The translations under genes and the position numbers were made by a program. From an uncultured Tissierellia bacterium (GTDB lineage: Bacteria > Bacillota > Clostridia > Tissierellales > Peptoniphilaceae), in contig CAMYOR010000080.1 in NCBI GenBank assembly GCA_947278105.1, positions 1 through 5,335 on the forward strand: a stretch of 5,335 nt of DNA, written 5' to 3'. The notes under the pieces are model-generated. The model searched no databases. It was given only the letters and a program-made list of their open reading frames with translations, and was not told the origin of the DNA. Shown piece by piece: positions 1 through 5,288 of the stretch. Each line of letters starts with the position of its first letter. Within the stretch, counting starts at the first letter, position 1.

Positions 1-44
1 CTACAGCAGCTCTTGGCAGCTACCAGTACCTGATGAGACAATAG
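1..44 (+). CDS. C-terminal tail of an unidentified protein (partial, 5' end outside window)
   Basis: Reading from base 3 gives TAALGSYQYLMRQ followed by TAG at 42-44. Six bases later comes a perfect factor-independent terminator, which is where a gene end is expected. The Ala/Gly-rich stretch ending in a Tyr-Leu pair loosely recalls the last helix of pyridine-nucleotide/FAD oxidoreductases such as thioredoxin reductase. Thirteen residues are too few to assign a family, so no function is claimed. The other two forward frames are less convincing: one stops at 31-33 and the other runs straight through the terminator. Confidence 0.4.
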   Translation, partial: TAALGSYQYLMRQ

Positions 45-49
45 TAAAC

Positions 50-80
50 AAAAAAGAGGGGGCTATTCCCCCTCTTTTTT
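50..80 (+). terminator. Rho-independent terminator, probably bidirectional
   Basis: A perfect 13-bp stem is formed by 50-62 (six A then GAGGGGG) and 68-80 (CCCCCTC then six T), around the 5-nt loop CTATT. It lies 6 bases after the TAG of the plus-strand partial gene. Because the A-run on one side mirrors the T-run on the other, it could also stop transcription from the minus strand, where the transposase remnant lies. Confidence 0.9.
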
Positions 81-107
81 GGCTCTTTGTCAAATGGTGT
101 TGGTGGA

Positions 108-132
108 CGGCTGATCAGAAAATGATCAGCCG
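108..132. repeat. Perfect 10-bp inverted repeat
   Basis: CGGCTGATCA (108-117) and TGATCAGCCG (123-132) are exact reverse complements separated by GAAAA. There is no T-run on either side, so it is not a typical terminator. It sits where the recognisable transposase reading ends: the frame runs through one arm and stops at 115-117 inside the other. It may mark the rearrangement that truncated the element, or simply be a hairpin. Confidence 0.6.
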
Positions 133-320
133 ATCTTCCGACACCTTCGATTCTTCCAGCATCGGCTCAATCGCGAGAACTTCACGCCGGCCATCTTCTC
201 GTACGCCACAAACCAAGAGGATTGCCATGTTAACCACATGGCCGCCATAGCGAACTTTTTCGTATAAAGCGTCAACTCAAATGACAGGGTAGCTTTCCCC
301 TCTAAAGAGCGGCTCCAACA
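115..320 (-). pseudogene. IS256/Mutator-family transposase remnant
   Basis: Reading the minus strand from about 291 down to 115 gives YPVI, a TGA stop, then VDALYEKVRYGGHVVNMA, ILLVCGVREDGRREVLAIEP and MLEES. This is the conserved block of IS256-type DDE transposases around the first catalytic aspartate (usual form: YP-x-x-W-x-DA-x-Y-x-KVR, then G-x-x-x-DGRREVL). The catalytic Asp is codon 273-271. Two disabling changes are visible. A TGA at 279-277 replaces the usual Trp. A one-base shift in the GGGGAAA run near 294-300 is also likely, since the WSRSLEG that normally precedes YP is in another frame (from about 317). Only about 65 of the usual roughly 400 residues remain and the second and third catalytic residues are missing, so it is dead. 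No terminal inverted repeats or target duplications were recognised. A 118-codon open frame over 126-482 covers this region in the wrong frame and is not counted as a gene. Confidence 0.8.
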
Positions 321-458
321 TCCGCAACATGGGGTCTTGCGCACCAAGCTGATTTTTCCATCATCCTCCACGTACAAATCATAGTCAAAATTCATCTTGA
401 TTTGTAACAAATCACTTTCTAGAGTAAACCCGCCTCTGCCGCCCTTTTTGCGGAGATC

Positions 459-487
459 TTGCTCTTTGCCCTTTCTTGTCATAAAAT
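459..487 (+). promoter_or_regulatory. Promoter of tRNA-Ser
   Basis: The -10 box is TAAAAT at 482-487 (one mismatch to TATAAT), with an exact 17-bp spacer to a partial -35, TTGCTC, at 459-464. Transcription would start near 494, about 10 bases before the mature 5' end of the tRNA at 504. The -35 is weak, matching only TTG. Confidence 0.5.
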
Positions 488-503
488 AGAGTTCCAGTGT
501 TTT

Positions 504-590
504 GGAGAAGTATCGAAGTGGTCATAACGGGGCTGACTCGAAATCAGTTTGACGGTCTCCGTCACGTGGGTTCGAATCCCACCTTCTCCG
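504..590 (+). tRNA. tRNA-Ser (anticodon CGA)
   Basis: This is a complete class II tRNA cloverleaf. The acceptor stem is GGAGAAG (504-510) with CTTCTCC (583-589), and the discriminator is G590. The anticodon stem-loop is 532-548, with loop CTCGAAA and anticodon CGA at 539-541, which reads codon UCG. The long variable arm typical of serine tRNAs pairs TGACGG (550-555) with CCGTCA (559-564). The T arm is GTGGG-TTCGAAT-CCCAC at 566-582. The short D stem is 513-515 with 528-530. The 3' CCA is not encoded. It has its own promoter upstream and a terminator seven bases downstream, so it is a single-gene transcription unit. Confidence 0.96.
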
Positions 591-596
591 GATTAG

Positions 597-638
597 AAAT
601 GCCCATTTTGCCTAAATAGGTATAAATGGGTATTTTTT
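597..638 (+). terminator. Rho-independent terminator after tRNA-Ser
   Basis: Bases 597-608 (AAATGCCCATTT) pair with 624-635 over 12 bp with one G-U pair. The 15-nt loop can itself fold a small CCTA/TAGG helix (611-620). The 3' arm runs into a T-run (633-638). It begins seven bases after the tRNA, as expected for the end of its transcript. In reverse it could also stop minus-strand transcription arriving from lrgAB, where it would lie just after the small ORF at 646-705. Confidence 0.8.
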
Positions 639-645
639 AATGGTT

Positions 646-705
646 TTAAAAACCCACTTTTATTAAATCATCACAAATAAATGATTTCTTTTTAACCGTT
701 TCCAT
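646..705 (-). CDS. Small ORF of 19 codons, possibly a truncated gene
   Basis: The sequence is METVKKKSFICDDLIKVGF, ending in TAA. The ATG is preceded by AAGGAAAGGAG with 8 bases of spacing, a strong ribosome binding site for such a short frame. The start lies 39 bases beyond the lrgB stop on the same strand, so it would ride on lrgAB transcripts. It points at the tRNA 3' end and stops just before the tRNA terminator. The DDLIKVGF stretch loosely recalls the first helix-turn-helix residues of small excisionase-like proteins (DUF3173 type) found next to integrases in tRNA-borne integrative elements. That resemblance is from memory and weak. It may instead be a leader or small peptide, or chance. 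Confidence 0.3.
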   Translation of the reverse strand: METVKKKSFICDDLIKVGF

Positions 706-744
706 AAGGACATCTCCTTTCCTTTTCTAGGTATAATTATTACC

Positions 745-1449
745 CTAAATGAGCTTTAAGAAAAGGGGCAGGATGATCACAGAAAAAAGGCCGGCGAGGG
801 CAATGGAAAGGCCCGACATAGCGCCTTCTTTTTCGCCCATCTCCAGGGCTTTCGAGGTTCCCATGGCGTGGGAGGCGGTCCCAATTCCGACTCCGATGGC
901 CACAGGGTCATGAATCCGGAAAAGCTTCATCACCCCAGGGCCCATCACGCTACCCATCACGCCAGTTAGGACAATGGCAATGGTGGTGATTTCTTCGTAG
1001 CCCCCGTATTCTGACGAAAGGGAAAGGCCGATCGCCGTGGTCAGGGATTTGGGAAGGAATGACCGGGTCATCTCCGGGGCCAGGTGGAAAAGCTTCCCAA
1101 TCAGGATCACGCTGAGGGCGGAGGTGGCCACGCCCGCCGCAATGCCAACGAAAATGGGAAACCAGTTTTCCGTTAAAAGCTTCCAGTTTTTGTATAAATT
1201 GACCACCAAGGCGACCGTCGCCGGGGCAATGAGAAAATTGATGTATTGGCCGCCCTTCATATAGGTCGGATAGTCGACGCCGATGGTGTTAAGGATCCAG
1301 ACAATCAGCAAAATGCTGAGGAGAAGAGGATTTAAAATCGACAGCCCGTGCGCCATTTTCTGCAATGTTTCCATCAAAAGATAAACGCTGATCGTCAGGA
1401 AAATGGCAAAAGATGGGGTTTGGATGATCGCTTCAAAAATTCTACTCAT
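745..1449 (-). CDS. lrgB: LrgB/CidB family membrane protein
   Basis: At 234 residues it has normal length for the LrgB family. It is a hydrophobic integral membrane protein with several predicted helices (roughly 12-28, 41-57, 70-86, 96-118, 155-177, 211-232). Family motifs are seen in order: PATVALVVNLY (76-86), FLPKSLTTAIGLSLS (131-145), and the highly conserved GVGIGTASHAMGTSKALEMG segment (186-205), followed by EKEGAMSGLSIAL. LrgB works with LrgA. The pair was first described as modulating murein hydrolase activity and autolysis in Staphylococcus, and homologous pairs in Bacillus (PftAB) and Streptococcus mutans transport pyruvate. Which role applies here cannot be read from sequence. The start is well supported: GGAGG at 1457-1461 lies 7 bases before the ATG, and the start overlaps the lrgA end by 8 bases, implying translational coupling. 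It ends in TAG. No LytS/LytT-type regulator gene is visible in the window. Confidence 0.93.
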   Translation of the reverse strand: MSRIFEAIIQTPSFAIFLTISVYLLMETLQKMAHGLSILNPLLLSILLIVWILNTIGVDYPTYMKGGQYINFLIAPATVALVVNLYKNWKLLTENWFPIFVGIAAGVATSALSVILIGKLFHLAPEMTRSFLPKSLTTAIGLSLSSEYGGYEEITTIAIVLTGVMGSVMGPGVMKLFRIHDPVAIGVGIGTASHAMGTSKALEMGEKEGAMSGLSIALAGLFSVIILPLFLKLI

Positions 1450-1813
1450 GCGCCTTCCTCCCTTTTTCTTTTAGGATTTTTTGAACAGCGGAAATCACCA
1501 GAGCGGTCACCGCCATCACGAGAAAGGTTGTGAGGGTGGACACGGTCAAAAGGGGCAGGAGAATTTTTTTTAGCCCACTCCCCTGGTTCATCAGGGCCAC
1601 GCCGGGGACAACAAAGTAAAAAGCCAGGTACTTGAGCAGGGCCTGGGCGCTTTTATCAATTTGATCCAGCTTAATGAGCCCGGTGTGAAGACCGATGAGT
1701 AAAATCACCATCCCGTAAATGGTATCGGGGATGGGAAAGGGAAAGAGGGCGTGAAGGACCGCCCCAAAAAATAAGCAGGCAAAAATTTCGGCCATTCCGA
1801 TGAGTTCTTTCAT
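1442..1813 (-). CDS. lrgA: LrgA/CidA family protein (holin-like)
   Basis: This is a small hydrophobic protein with about four membrane helices and a basic C-terminal tail (KILKEKGRKAHE). Typical LrgA/CidA motifs are present: FPFPIPDTIYGMVILL, then GLHTGLIKLDQID in the first half, and YLAFYFVVPGVALMNQG in the middle. The family acts as the partner of LrgB, either as a holin-like regulator of autolysis or as a subunit of a pyruvate transporter. Three starts are possible. TTG at 1840 has no ribosome binding site. ATG at 1828 has AAAGG immediately against it, which is too close. ATG at 1813 gives MKELIGMAEIF, a 123-residue protein of usual size, with AGAAAGGATG and GAAAG upstream, so I prefer it, though the spacing is somewhat long. 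It lies 41 bases downstream of the terminator that closes the ABC unit, and I see no clear promoter in that gap, so expression may depend on read-through or a promoter inside 1855-2000. Confidence 0.9.
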   Translation of the reverse strand: MKELIGMAEIFACLFFGAVLHALFPFPIPDTIYGMVILLIGLHTGLIKLDQIDKSAQALLKYLAFYFVVPGVALMNQGSGLKKILLPLLTVSTLTTFLVMAVTALVISAVQKILKEKGRKAHE

Positions 1814-1844
1814 TGAATTTTCTTTCATCCTTTCTTGCAAGTTT

Positions 1845-1885
1845 AAATAAAGGTCCGGCGGTAGAAGAAATCCTTCTGCCGCCGG
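1845..1885 (-). terminator. Rho-independent terminator of the ABC exporter/oxidoreductase-remnant unit
   Basis: A 13-bp stem pairs CCGGCGG-T-AGAAG (1855-1867) with CTTCT-G-CCGCCGG (1873-1885). It contains a single T-G pair and has a 5-nt loop. On the minus strand the stem is followed by ACCTTTATTT, an imperfect U-tract. It starts 18 bases after the TAG of the oxidoreductase remnant and precedes lrgA. The imperfect tail would allow partial read-through into lrgAB. Confidence 0.75.
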
Positions 1886-1903
1886 CTGGATCTTTCCTTT
1901 GCT

Positions 1904-2065
1904 CTATTGACCTTTTTCCATAGCCTTTTGGGCCCATAAATCATCTTTTAAAATCGCTCTGCCCACACCGATAAGATCCGCTTTTCCTGTTGCCATAGGG
2001 GGCATGACCAGACGATTTTTAATTTCTAATTGATTCACCTTAATCGGACAATGGAATAAACTCAT
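1904..2065 (-). pseudogene. Internally deleted Old Yellow Enzyme-type NADH:flavin oxidoreductase (53 codons)
   Basis: The open frame reads MSLFHCPIKVNQLEIKNRLV, then MPPMATGKA, then DLIGVGRAILKDDLWAQKAM and EKGQ, ending in TAG. The first 29 residues match the start of OYE-family flavin oxidoreductases: LF-x-P-x-K, then LEIKNR-x-VMPPMAT, the FMN-binding first strand of the TIM barrel. The rest matches their C-terminal barrel end (ADLIGVGRA-x-L, the FMN-phosphate strand), followed by D-x-x-W-x-x-KA. A normal family member has roughly 330 residues or more (some over 600) between and around these ends, so nearly the whole barrel is missing, yet the frame is kept across the join at about 1978-1983. 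The start overlaps the ABC transporter stop as ATGA, and AAGGAG lies just upstream, so it may still be translated. It cannot be an active enzyme. A deletion through a short GCGGAT-like microhomology is likely; an assembly collapse is the alternative. Confidence 0.8.
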
Positions 2066-3906
2066 TTTTTCTCCTTTTTTGATTCAAAGTCATTTTGGTC
2101 CCAGTCTTCATCCTTCAAGGTCTCCGTATCCAGGGCTCCCCTGTAAAGCCGGCTGTAAATTCCAGCTTTTTTCATCAAATCTGAGTGATTCCCCCGCTCT
2201 TCGATATGGCCATGGATCAGGACGATAATTTCATCGGCATTTTGCACCGTGGTCAGCCGGTGGGCGATGGTGATGGTCGTCCGATTTTTTGCAAGTTTTG
2301 CCAGGGACTTTTGGATGAGGCGCTCACTGAGATTATCTAAAGCGGAAGTTGCCTCGTCTAAAATGAGAATCGGGGGATTTTTCAAAAAGACCCGGGCAAT
2401 GGAAATCCGCTGCTTTTGTCCGCCGGAGAGCATCACGCCATGCTCGCCGACATAGGTATCAAAGCCCTCGGGCAGGTCTTTGATAAACTCATAAGCGCCT
2501 GCCTCACGGGCGGCGCGGACAACCTGTTCATAGGAGGCTCCGGGAAGGCCATATTCGATATTGGCCCGTATGGTATCTGAGAAAAGGTAGACGTCCTGCT
2601 GGACCATGCCAATCTGGTTTCGTAGGCTTTCGAGGGTGACGTCCCGGACATCCGTCCCATCAATGGTCAGGGTCCCGCCGCTGACGTCATAAAAGCGGGG
2701 AATCAGGTTGGCAATGGTCGTCTTCCCCCCTCCGGAGGGACCGACAATGGCGATTTGGGCCCCCGGCTCAATATTTAGGTTCAGCTGATCTAGGACCTTT
2801 TTATCCGGTTCATTGGGATAGACAAAAGAAACATCCTTAAAACGAATATGTCCCTGCACATTTTTAAGGTCTTTGGCATCGCTCTTTTCGATTAAGTCCG
2901 ACTGGATCGACATCACCCGGTCAAAACGCTCAAGGCCCGTCATCCCGTGTTCAAAGATTTCCGTGAATTCAATAATTCGGGAGAGGGTCATCAAAAGGGT
3001 CTGGGCATACAGAATGAAGGCCACGAATTCACCGGGGCTGATTCTTTTTTTCACCAGGGCCAGGCCGCCGAAGATGAGGATAAAAATAAGAAGGACCCCG
3101 TCAAAGGCGCGAGAAAGGGCGTCGTAGGTGGCCATGGCGTGGTAAAATTTCTCTTTGATTTTGACGAAGGCAGAATTGTCTTTGGAGAATTTTTCCTCTT
3201 CCACCTTTTCATTGGAAAAGCTTTTAACCAGCGAATAGCCCAGGAAGGCTTCTTCAATCGTACTATTGATGGTGCCAATCTGCTTTCTTTCTTCCAGCCT
3301 CGCCGCCCGGAGCCTTTTTCGGGACTTTGATGAGGCGTAAAAATAAAGGGGAATCAAGGCAAAAAGAAGAAGGGTTAAGGGCCAGTAAATCCGGCTGAGG
3401 ACAAAAAAGGAAACCAGAAGTTTAACCGTCCCGATGAAGTATTCTTCCGGACAATGATGGGAAAACTCCGTGATTTCAAAAAGATCCGTCGTCAGGGAAG
3501 AGATAATTCTCCCGGTTTCATGGGTGGAAAAGAAGGAGTGGGGCAGGGTTTGGATATGGCGATACATATCCTCCCGCATATCTTTTTCTATGTAGGCTCC
3601 CATAATATGGCCACGGCCAGACATATAATAGCGGGCGAGAACTTCCATGGCCCGAAGAAGGAAATAGATGAGGGCAGTCTCCAGTATGAAGCGGAGGGTT
3701 AGGTTTTGGGGGTGTTTGGCGGCCGTGTCCGTGATCCTTGAAAGCAGAAGGGGAAGGACCAGGTCGCAGACCGTAGTTAAGCCTGCACAGAAAAGATCGG
3801 TCCATAAAAGGAAACGATTTTTTCGGTAATAGGGAAAGAGAATCGAAAAAAGCTGCCAGTTGGTTTTTCCCTGTCCATTCTTTTGCTTTGCCTCTTGCAT
3901 TGCCAT
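2062..3906 (-). CDS. ABC exporter half-transporter (fused membrane and ATPase domains)
   Basis: This 614-residue protein has the type IV (MsbA/LmrA-like) half-exporter layout: six membrane helices in about residues 32-312, then a nucleotide-binding domain from about 353 to 590. Motifs are complete: A-loop Tyr363, Walker A GPSGGGKT (389-396), Q-loop Gln437, signature LSGGQ (493-497), Walker B ILILDE (513-518, catalytic Glu518), D-loop SALD (521-524) and H-loop His549. It should form a homodimer, or a heterodimer with a partner not in the window, and export a lipid, drug or peptide. The substrate cannot be inferred. All catalytic residues are canonical, which favours a homodimer, since heterodimeric exporters often have one degenerate site. 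The C-terminal tail (about 591-614) is acidic then lysine-rich. The start ATG at 3906 has tandem AGGAG sites (3920-3924 and 3915-3919), the nearer 8 bases away. It ends in TGA, overlapping the next start by 4 bases. A promoter lies about 60 bases upstream. Confidence 0.95.
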   Translation of the reverse strand: MAMQEAKQKNGQGKTNWQLFSILFPYYRKNRFLLWTDLFCAGLTTVCDLVLPLLLSRITDTAAKHPQNLTLRFILETALIYFLLRAMEVLARYYMSGRGHIMGAYIEKDMREDMYRHIQTLPHSFFSTHETGRIISSLTTDLFEITEFSHHCPEEYFIGTVKLLVSFFVLSRIYWPLTLLLFALIPLYFYASSKSRKRLRAARLEERKQIGTINSTIEEAFLGYSLVKSFSNEKVEEEKFSKDNSAFVKIKEKFYHAMATYDALSRAFDGVLLIFILIFGGLALVKKRISPGEFVAFILYAQTLLMTLSRIIEFTEIFEHGMTGLERFDRVMSIQSDLIEKSDAKDLKNVQGHIRFKDVSFVYPNEPDKKVLDQLNLNIEPGAQIAIVGPSGGGKTTIANLIPRFYDVSGGTLTIDGTDVRDVTLESLRNQIGMVQQDVYLFSDTIRANIEYGLPGASYEQVVRAAREAGAYEFIKDLPEGFDTYVGEHGVMLSGGQKQRISIARVFLKNPPILILDEATSALDNLSERLIQKSLAKLAKNRTTITIAHRLTTVQNADEIIVLIHGHIEERGNHSDLMKKAGIYSRLYRGALDTETLKDEDWDQNDFESKKEKK

Positions 3907-3966
3907 CCGCCGGTCTCCTCTCCTCTTTAATACGCCGAATTTAGCTTTTTTTATCCTTGAATTTTA

Positions 3967-3995
3967 ATTATACCCAGACTTTAAAAATAAAAAAA
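3967..3995 (-). promoter_or_regulatory. Likely promoter of the ABC exporter unit
   Basis: On the minus strand a consensus TATAAT occupies 3972-3967, preceded by TCTGGG. At 17-bp spacing the -35 region is only a T-run (3995-3990), the tail of the terminator hairpin at 3996-4023, so the -35 match is poor. The A/T tract may compensate. Transcription would start near 3960, giving a leader of about 55 bases that contains the tandem AGGAG sites. Confidence 0.5.
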
Positions 3996-4023
3996 TCCAG
4001 GCTCCGCAGTTGCGGGGCCTGGA
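3983..4023 (-). terminator. Second terminator-like hairpin upstream of the ABC promoter
   Basis: Bases 3996-4007 (TCCAGGCTCCGC) pair with 4012-4023 (GCGGGGCCTGGA) over 12 bp with one G-U pair and an AGTT loop. On the minus strand the stem is followed by seven T, an A and five T, a strong U-tract. It lies after the flavoprotein terminator and just before the ABC promoter. It is either a back-up terminator isolating the two units or the end of a short separate transcript. Confidence 0.75.
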
Positions 4024-4108
4024 GCAGGTTCGGCCGGAAGTCTCCGGCCAAAAGCAGGAGAAATAAGGAAGCGAGGGGCGCTGGCGAAAAACTCCATCTG
4101 AAAAATAA
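4024..4108. other. Unassigned 85-base spacer with a small hairpin
   Basis: This stretch lies between two minus-strand terminators. It contains GGCCGGA (4032-4038) paired with TCCGGCC (4043-4049) around AGTC, and is otherwise purine-rich on the plus strand. I find no recognisable riboswitch or T-box consensus, no convincing promoter, and no gene with a ribosome binding site. Together with 3907-4023 and 4109-4196 this is the longest gene-free stretch of the window (about 290 bases). Confidence 0.4.
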
Positions 4109-4150
4109 AGGGCTGACCCAAAAGCCCGGCAAGGCTTTTGGGTCCGCCCT
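4101..4150 (-). terminator. Rho-independent terminator of the flavoprotein gene
   Basis: GACCCAAAAGCC (4115-4126) pairs perfectly with GGCTTTTGGGTC (4133-4144) around CGGCAA. After a single T/C mismatch the stem extends by AGGGC (4109-4113) with GCCCT (4146-4150). On the minus strand it is followed by TTTATTTTTC. It begins about 46 bases after the TAG of the reductase gene. Confidence 0.88.
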
Positions 4151-4196
4151 ATTTTCTAGCCCTTTTTTGAAAATGAGTTTGGATCCTATGAAGATC

Positions 4197-5288
4197 CTAT
4201 TTTCCAGCCTTGACTTCCTTCGCCGCATTCTCTCCGGCGGTCCGGCCAAAGACTGCAATATCAGCCATTGCGCAGGAACCCAGCCGGTTGGACCCATGGA
4301 TTCCGCCGGTGACTTCACCCGCTGCATAGAGCCCGGGAATGGGCTTTCCAGCCTTATCGAGGACCTGGGCATCGGGATTGATGGTCAGGCCGCCCATGGT
4401 ATGGTGAACGGCGGGAACGCACTTGAGCATATAGAAGGGCGGGGTTTTGACCTGCCATTTGGTATCGACATTGCGAAGGTTAAATTCAGGATCTTTTCCT
4501 TCCGCTGAGTTCTTATTAAAGTTTTCAACGGTGGCCTTGAGGGCCGCGGGATCGATCTCAAAGTGCTTGGCCAGCTCTTCCAGGGTGTTGGCCTTAACTA
4601 AAATTCCCCGGTCAAACTCGGACTTTGCTTCATCCGGATAGGAATCGATGGTACCGGTTTCCTTGGAGGAATCCTCATCCCAGAGGAGGTATCCGAAGCT
4701 GTCCGTCTGGGCTTTGATGGCCATGGAGATTTCCCGGCGGGTGGCGAGCTCTTCGACAAAGCGCTTGCCTTCCTTATTGACAAGAAGGGCGCCGCCGACT
4801 AAACGGGTATCGCCGATGTACATTAAACGTCCGGTCTGGGGATCGCAGACGGGATAGAGCTGAATCTTGTCCATATCGACCGTGCCGGCGTTGACTTTCT
4901 CCGCCATGGCAATGCCGTCTCCCTGGGCCCCAATCATGTTGGTAGAAAGGACCTTCTCATCGACCTCGGGATCAAACTTCTTGCACATTTCGGCATTGGC
5001 TCCAAAGCCGCCGGTGGCAAGAATAACTGCTTTGGCGTTGACGGTCAGTTCCCCCTCTGGGTTTTCTGCCTTCACGCCAACCACTTTTCCATTATCAACC
5101 AAAAGTTCTTTGACATCCTGATTCACGAGTACCTTAATGCCCAGGTCCTCCGCCTTCTTCTCATATTTTTCAATGATATGAAGGCCGGAATGCCCCTCGG
5201 GTATCAAGGAGCGTTTGACCGAATGGCCGCCGAAGAACATGAGCTGGTCTTTCCACTGGACCCCGATATCATCAGCCAGCCACTGGGC
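4197..5288 (-). CDS. FAD-dependent fumarate/urocanate-reductase-like flavoprotein, C-terminal 363 residues (5' end missing)
   Basis: The native part begins at the Ala codon 5288-5286; everything before it is adapter. Residue numbers here count from the GTG at 5303. The protein belongs to the FAD_binding_2 (FrdA/flavocytochrome c) family. Seen in order: the cofactor motif AVILATGGFGANAEM (92-106), GDG (128-130), IQLYPVCDPQTG (147-158), GALLVNKEGKRFVEE (171-185), ATRRE (187-191), AVHHTMGG (298-305), and GLYAAGEVTGGIHGSNRLGS (324-343). Known family catalysis moves a hydride from FAD to the substrate double bond, with an Arg as proton donor. Likely equivalents are Arg189 or Arg190 (donor) and His300 and Arg340 (carboxylate binding), which keep the 40-residue spacing of the known enzymes. 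Where fumarate reductases have His, this protein has Tyr150, with Asp165 fifteen residues later, as in urocanate reductase. The GxGxxG FAD-binding start and any FMN-binding or signal region lie beyond the contig end. It ends in TAG and has its own terminator. Confidence 0.88.
   Translation of the reverse strand, partial: AQWLADDIGVQWKDQLMFFGGHSVKRSLIPEGHSGLHIIEKYEKKAEDLGIKVLVNQDVKELLVDNGKVVGVKAENPEGELTVNAKAVILATGGFGANAEMCKKFDPEVDEKVLSTNMIGAQGDGIAMAEKVNAGTVDMDKIQLYPVCDPQTGRLMYIGDTRLVGGALLVNKEGKRFVEELATRREISMAIKAQTDSFGYLLWDEDSSKETGTIDSYPDEAKSEFDRGILVKANTLEELAKHFEIDPAALKATVENFNKNSAEGKDPEFNLRNVDTKWQVKTPPFYMLKCVPAVHHTMGGLTINPDAQVLDKAGKPIPGLYAAGEVTGGIHGSNRLGSCAMADIAVFGRTAGENAAKEVKAGK

Noticed and set aside
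126..482. 118-codon minus-strand open frame as a gene
   Set aside because: No ribosome binding site precedes its ATG. From about 300 downward, transposase similarity lies in a different frame, so this frame is an out-of-frame reading of a remnant plus unassigned sequence. I found no family match for residues 1-60 either.
665..687. AAATCAT/ATGATTT inverted repeat followed by a short T-run
   Set aside because: The stem is only 7 A/T-rich pairs with a 9-base loop, lies inside the small ORF, and has no gene in the right place to terminate.
1671..1937. 88-codon minus-strand frame across lrgA, the terminator and the oxidoreductase end
   Set aside because: It overlaps two recognised frames and a terminator hairpin, and has low-complexity Arg/Pro/His-rich content.
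2433..3702. Several 60-130 codon frames antisense to or out of frame with the ABC gene
   Set aside because: They are shadows of a long gene whose full set of ABC motifs fixes the coding frame.
4182..4200. GATCCTAT repeated after three bases at the flavoprotein stop
   Set aside because: An 8-base direct repeat is short enough to occur by chance and has no evident role.
3957..4508. 183-codon plus-strand open frame
   Set aside because: It runs through both minus-strand terminators and antisense to the flavoprotein C-terminus, and its product has no recognisable features.
1..5288. CRISPR array, prophage, toxin-antitoxin or other defence system
   Set aside because: No regularly spaced repeats and no genes of such systems are present; the genes are ordinary transport, membrane and redox functions.
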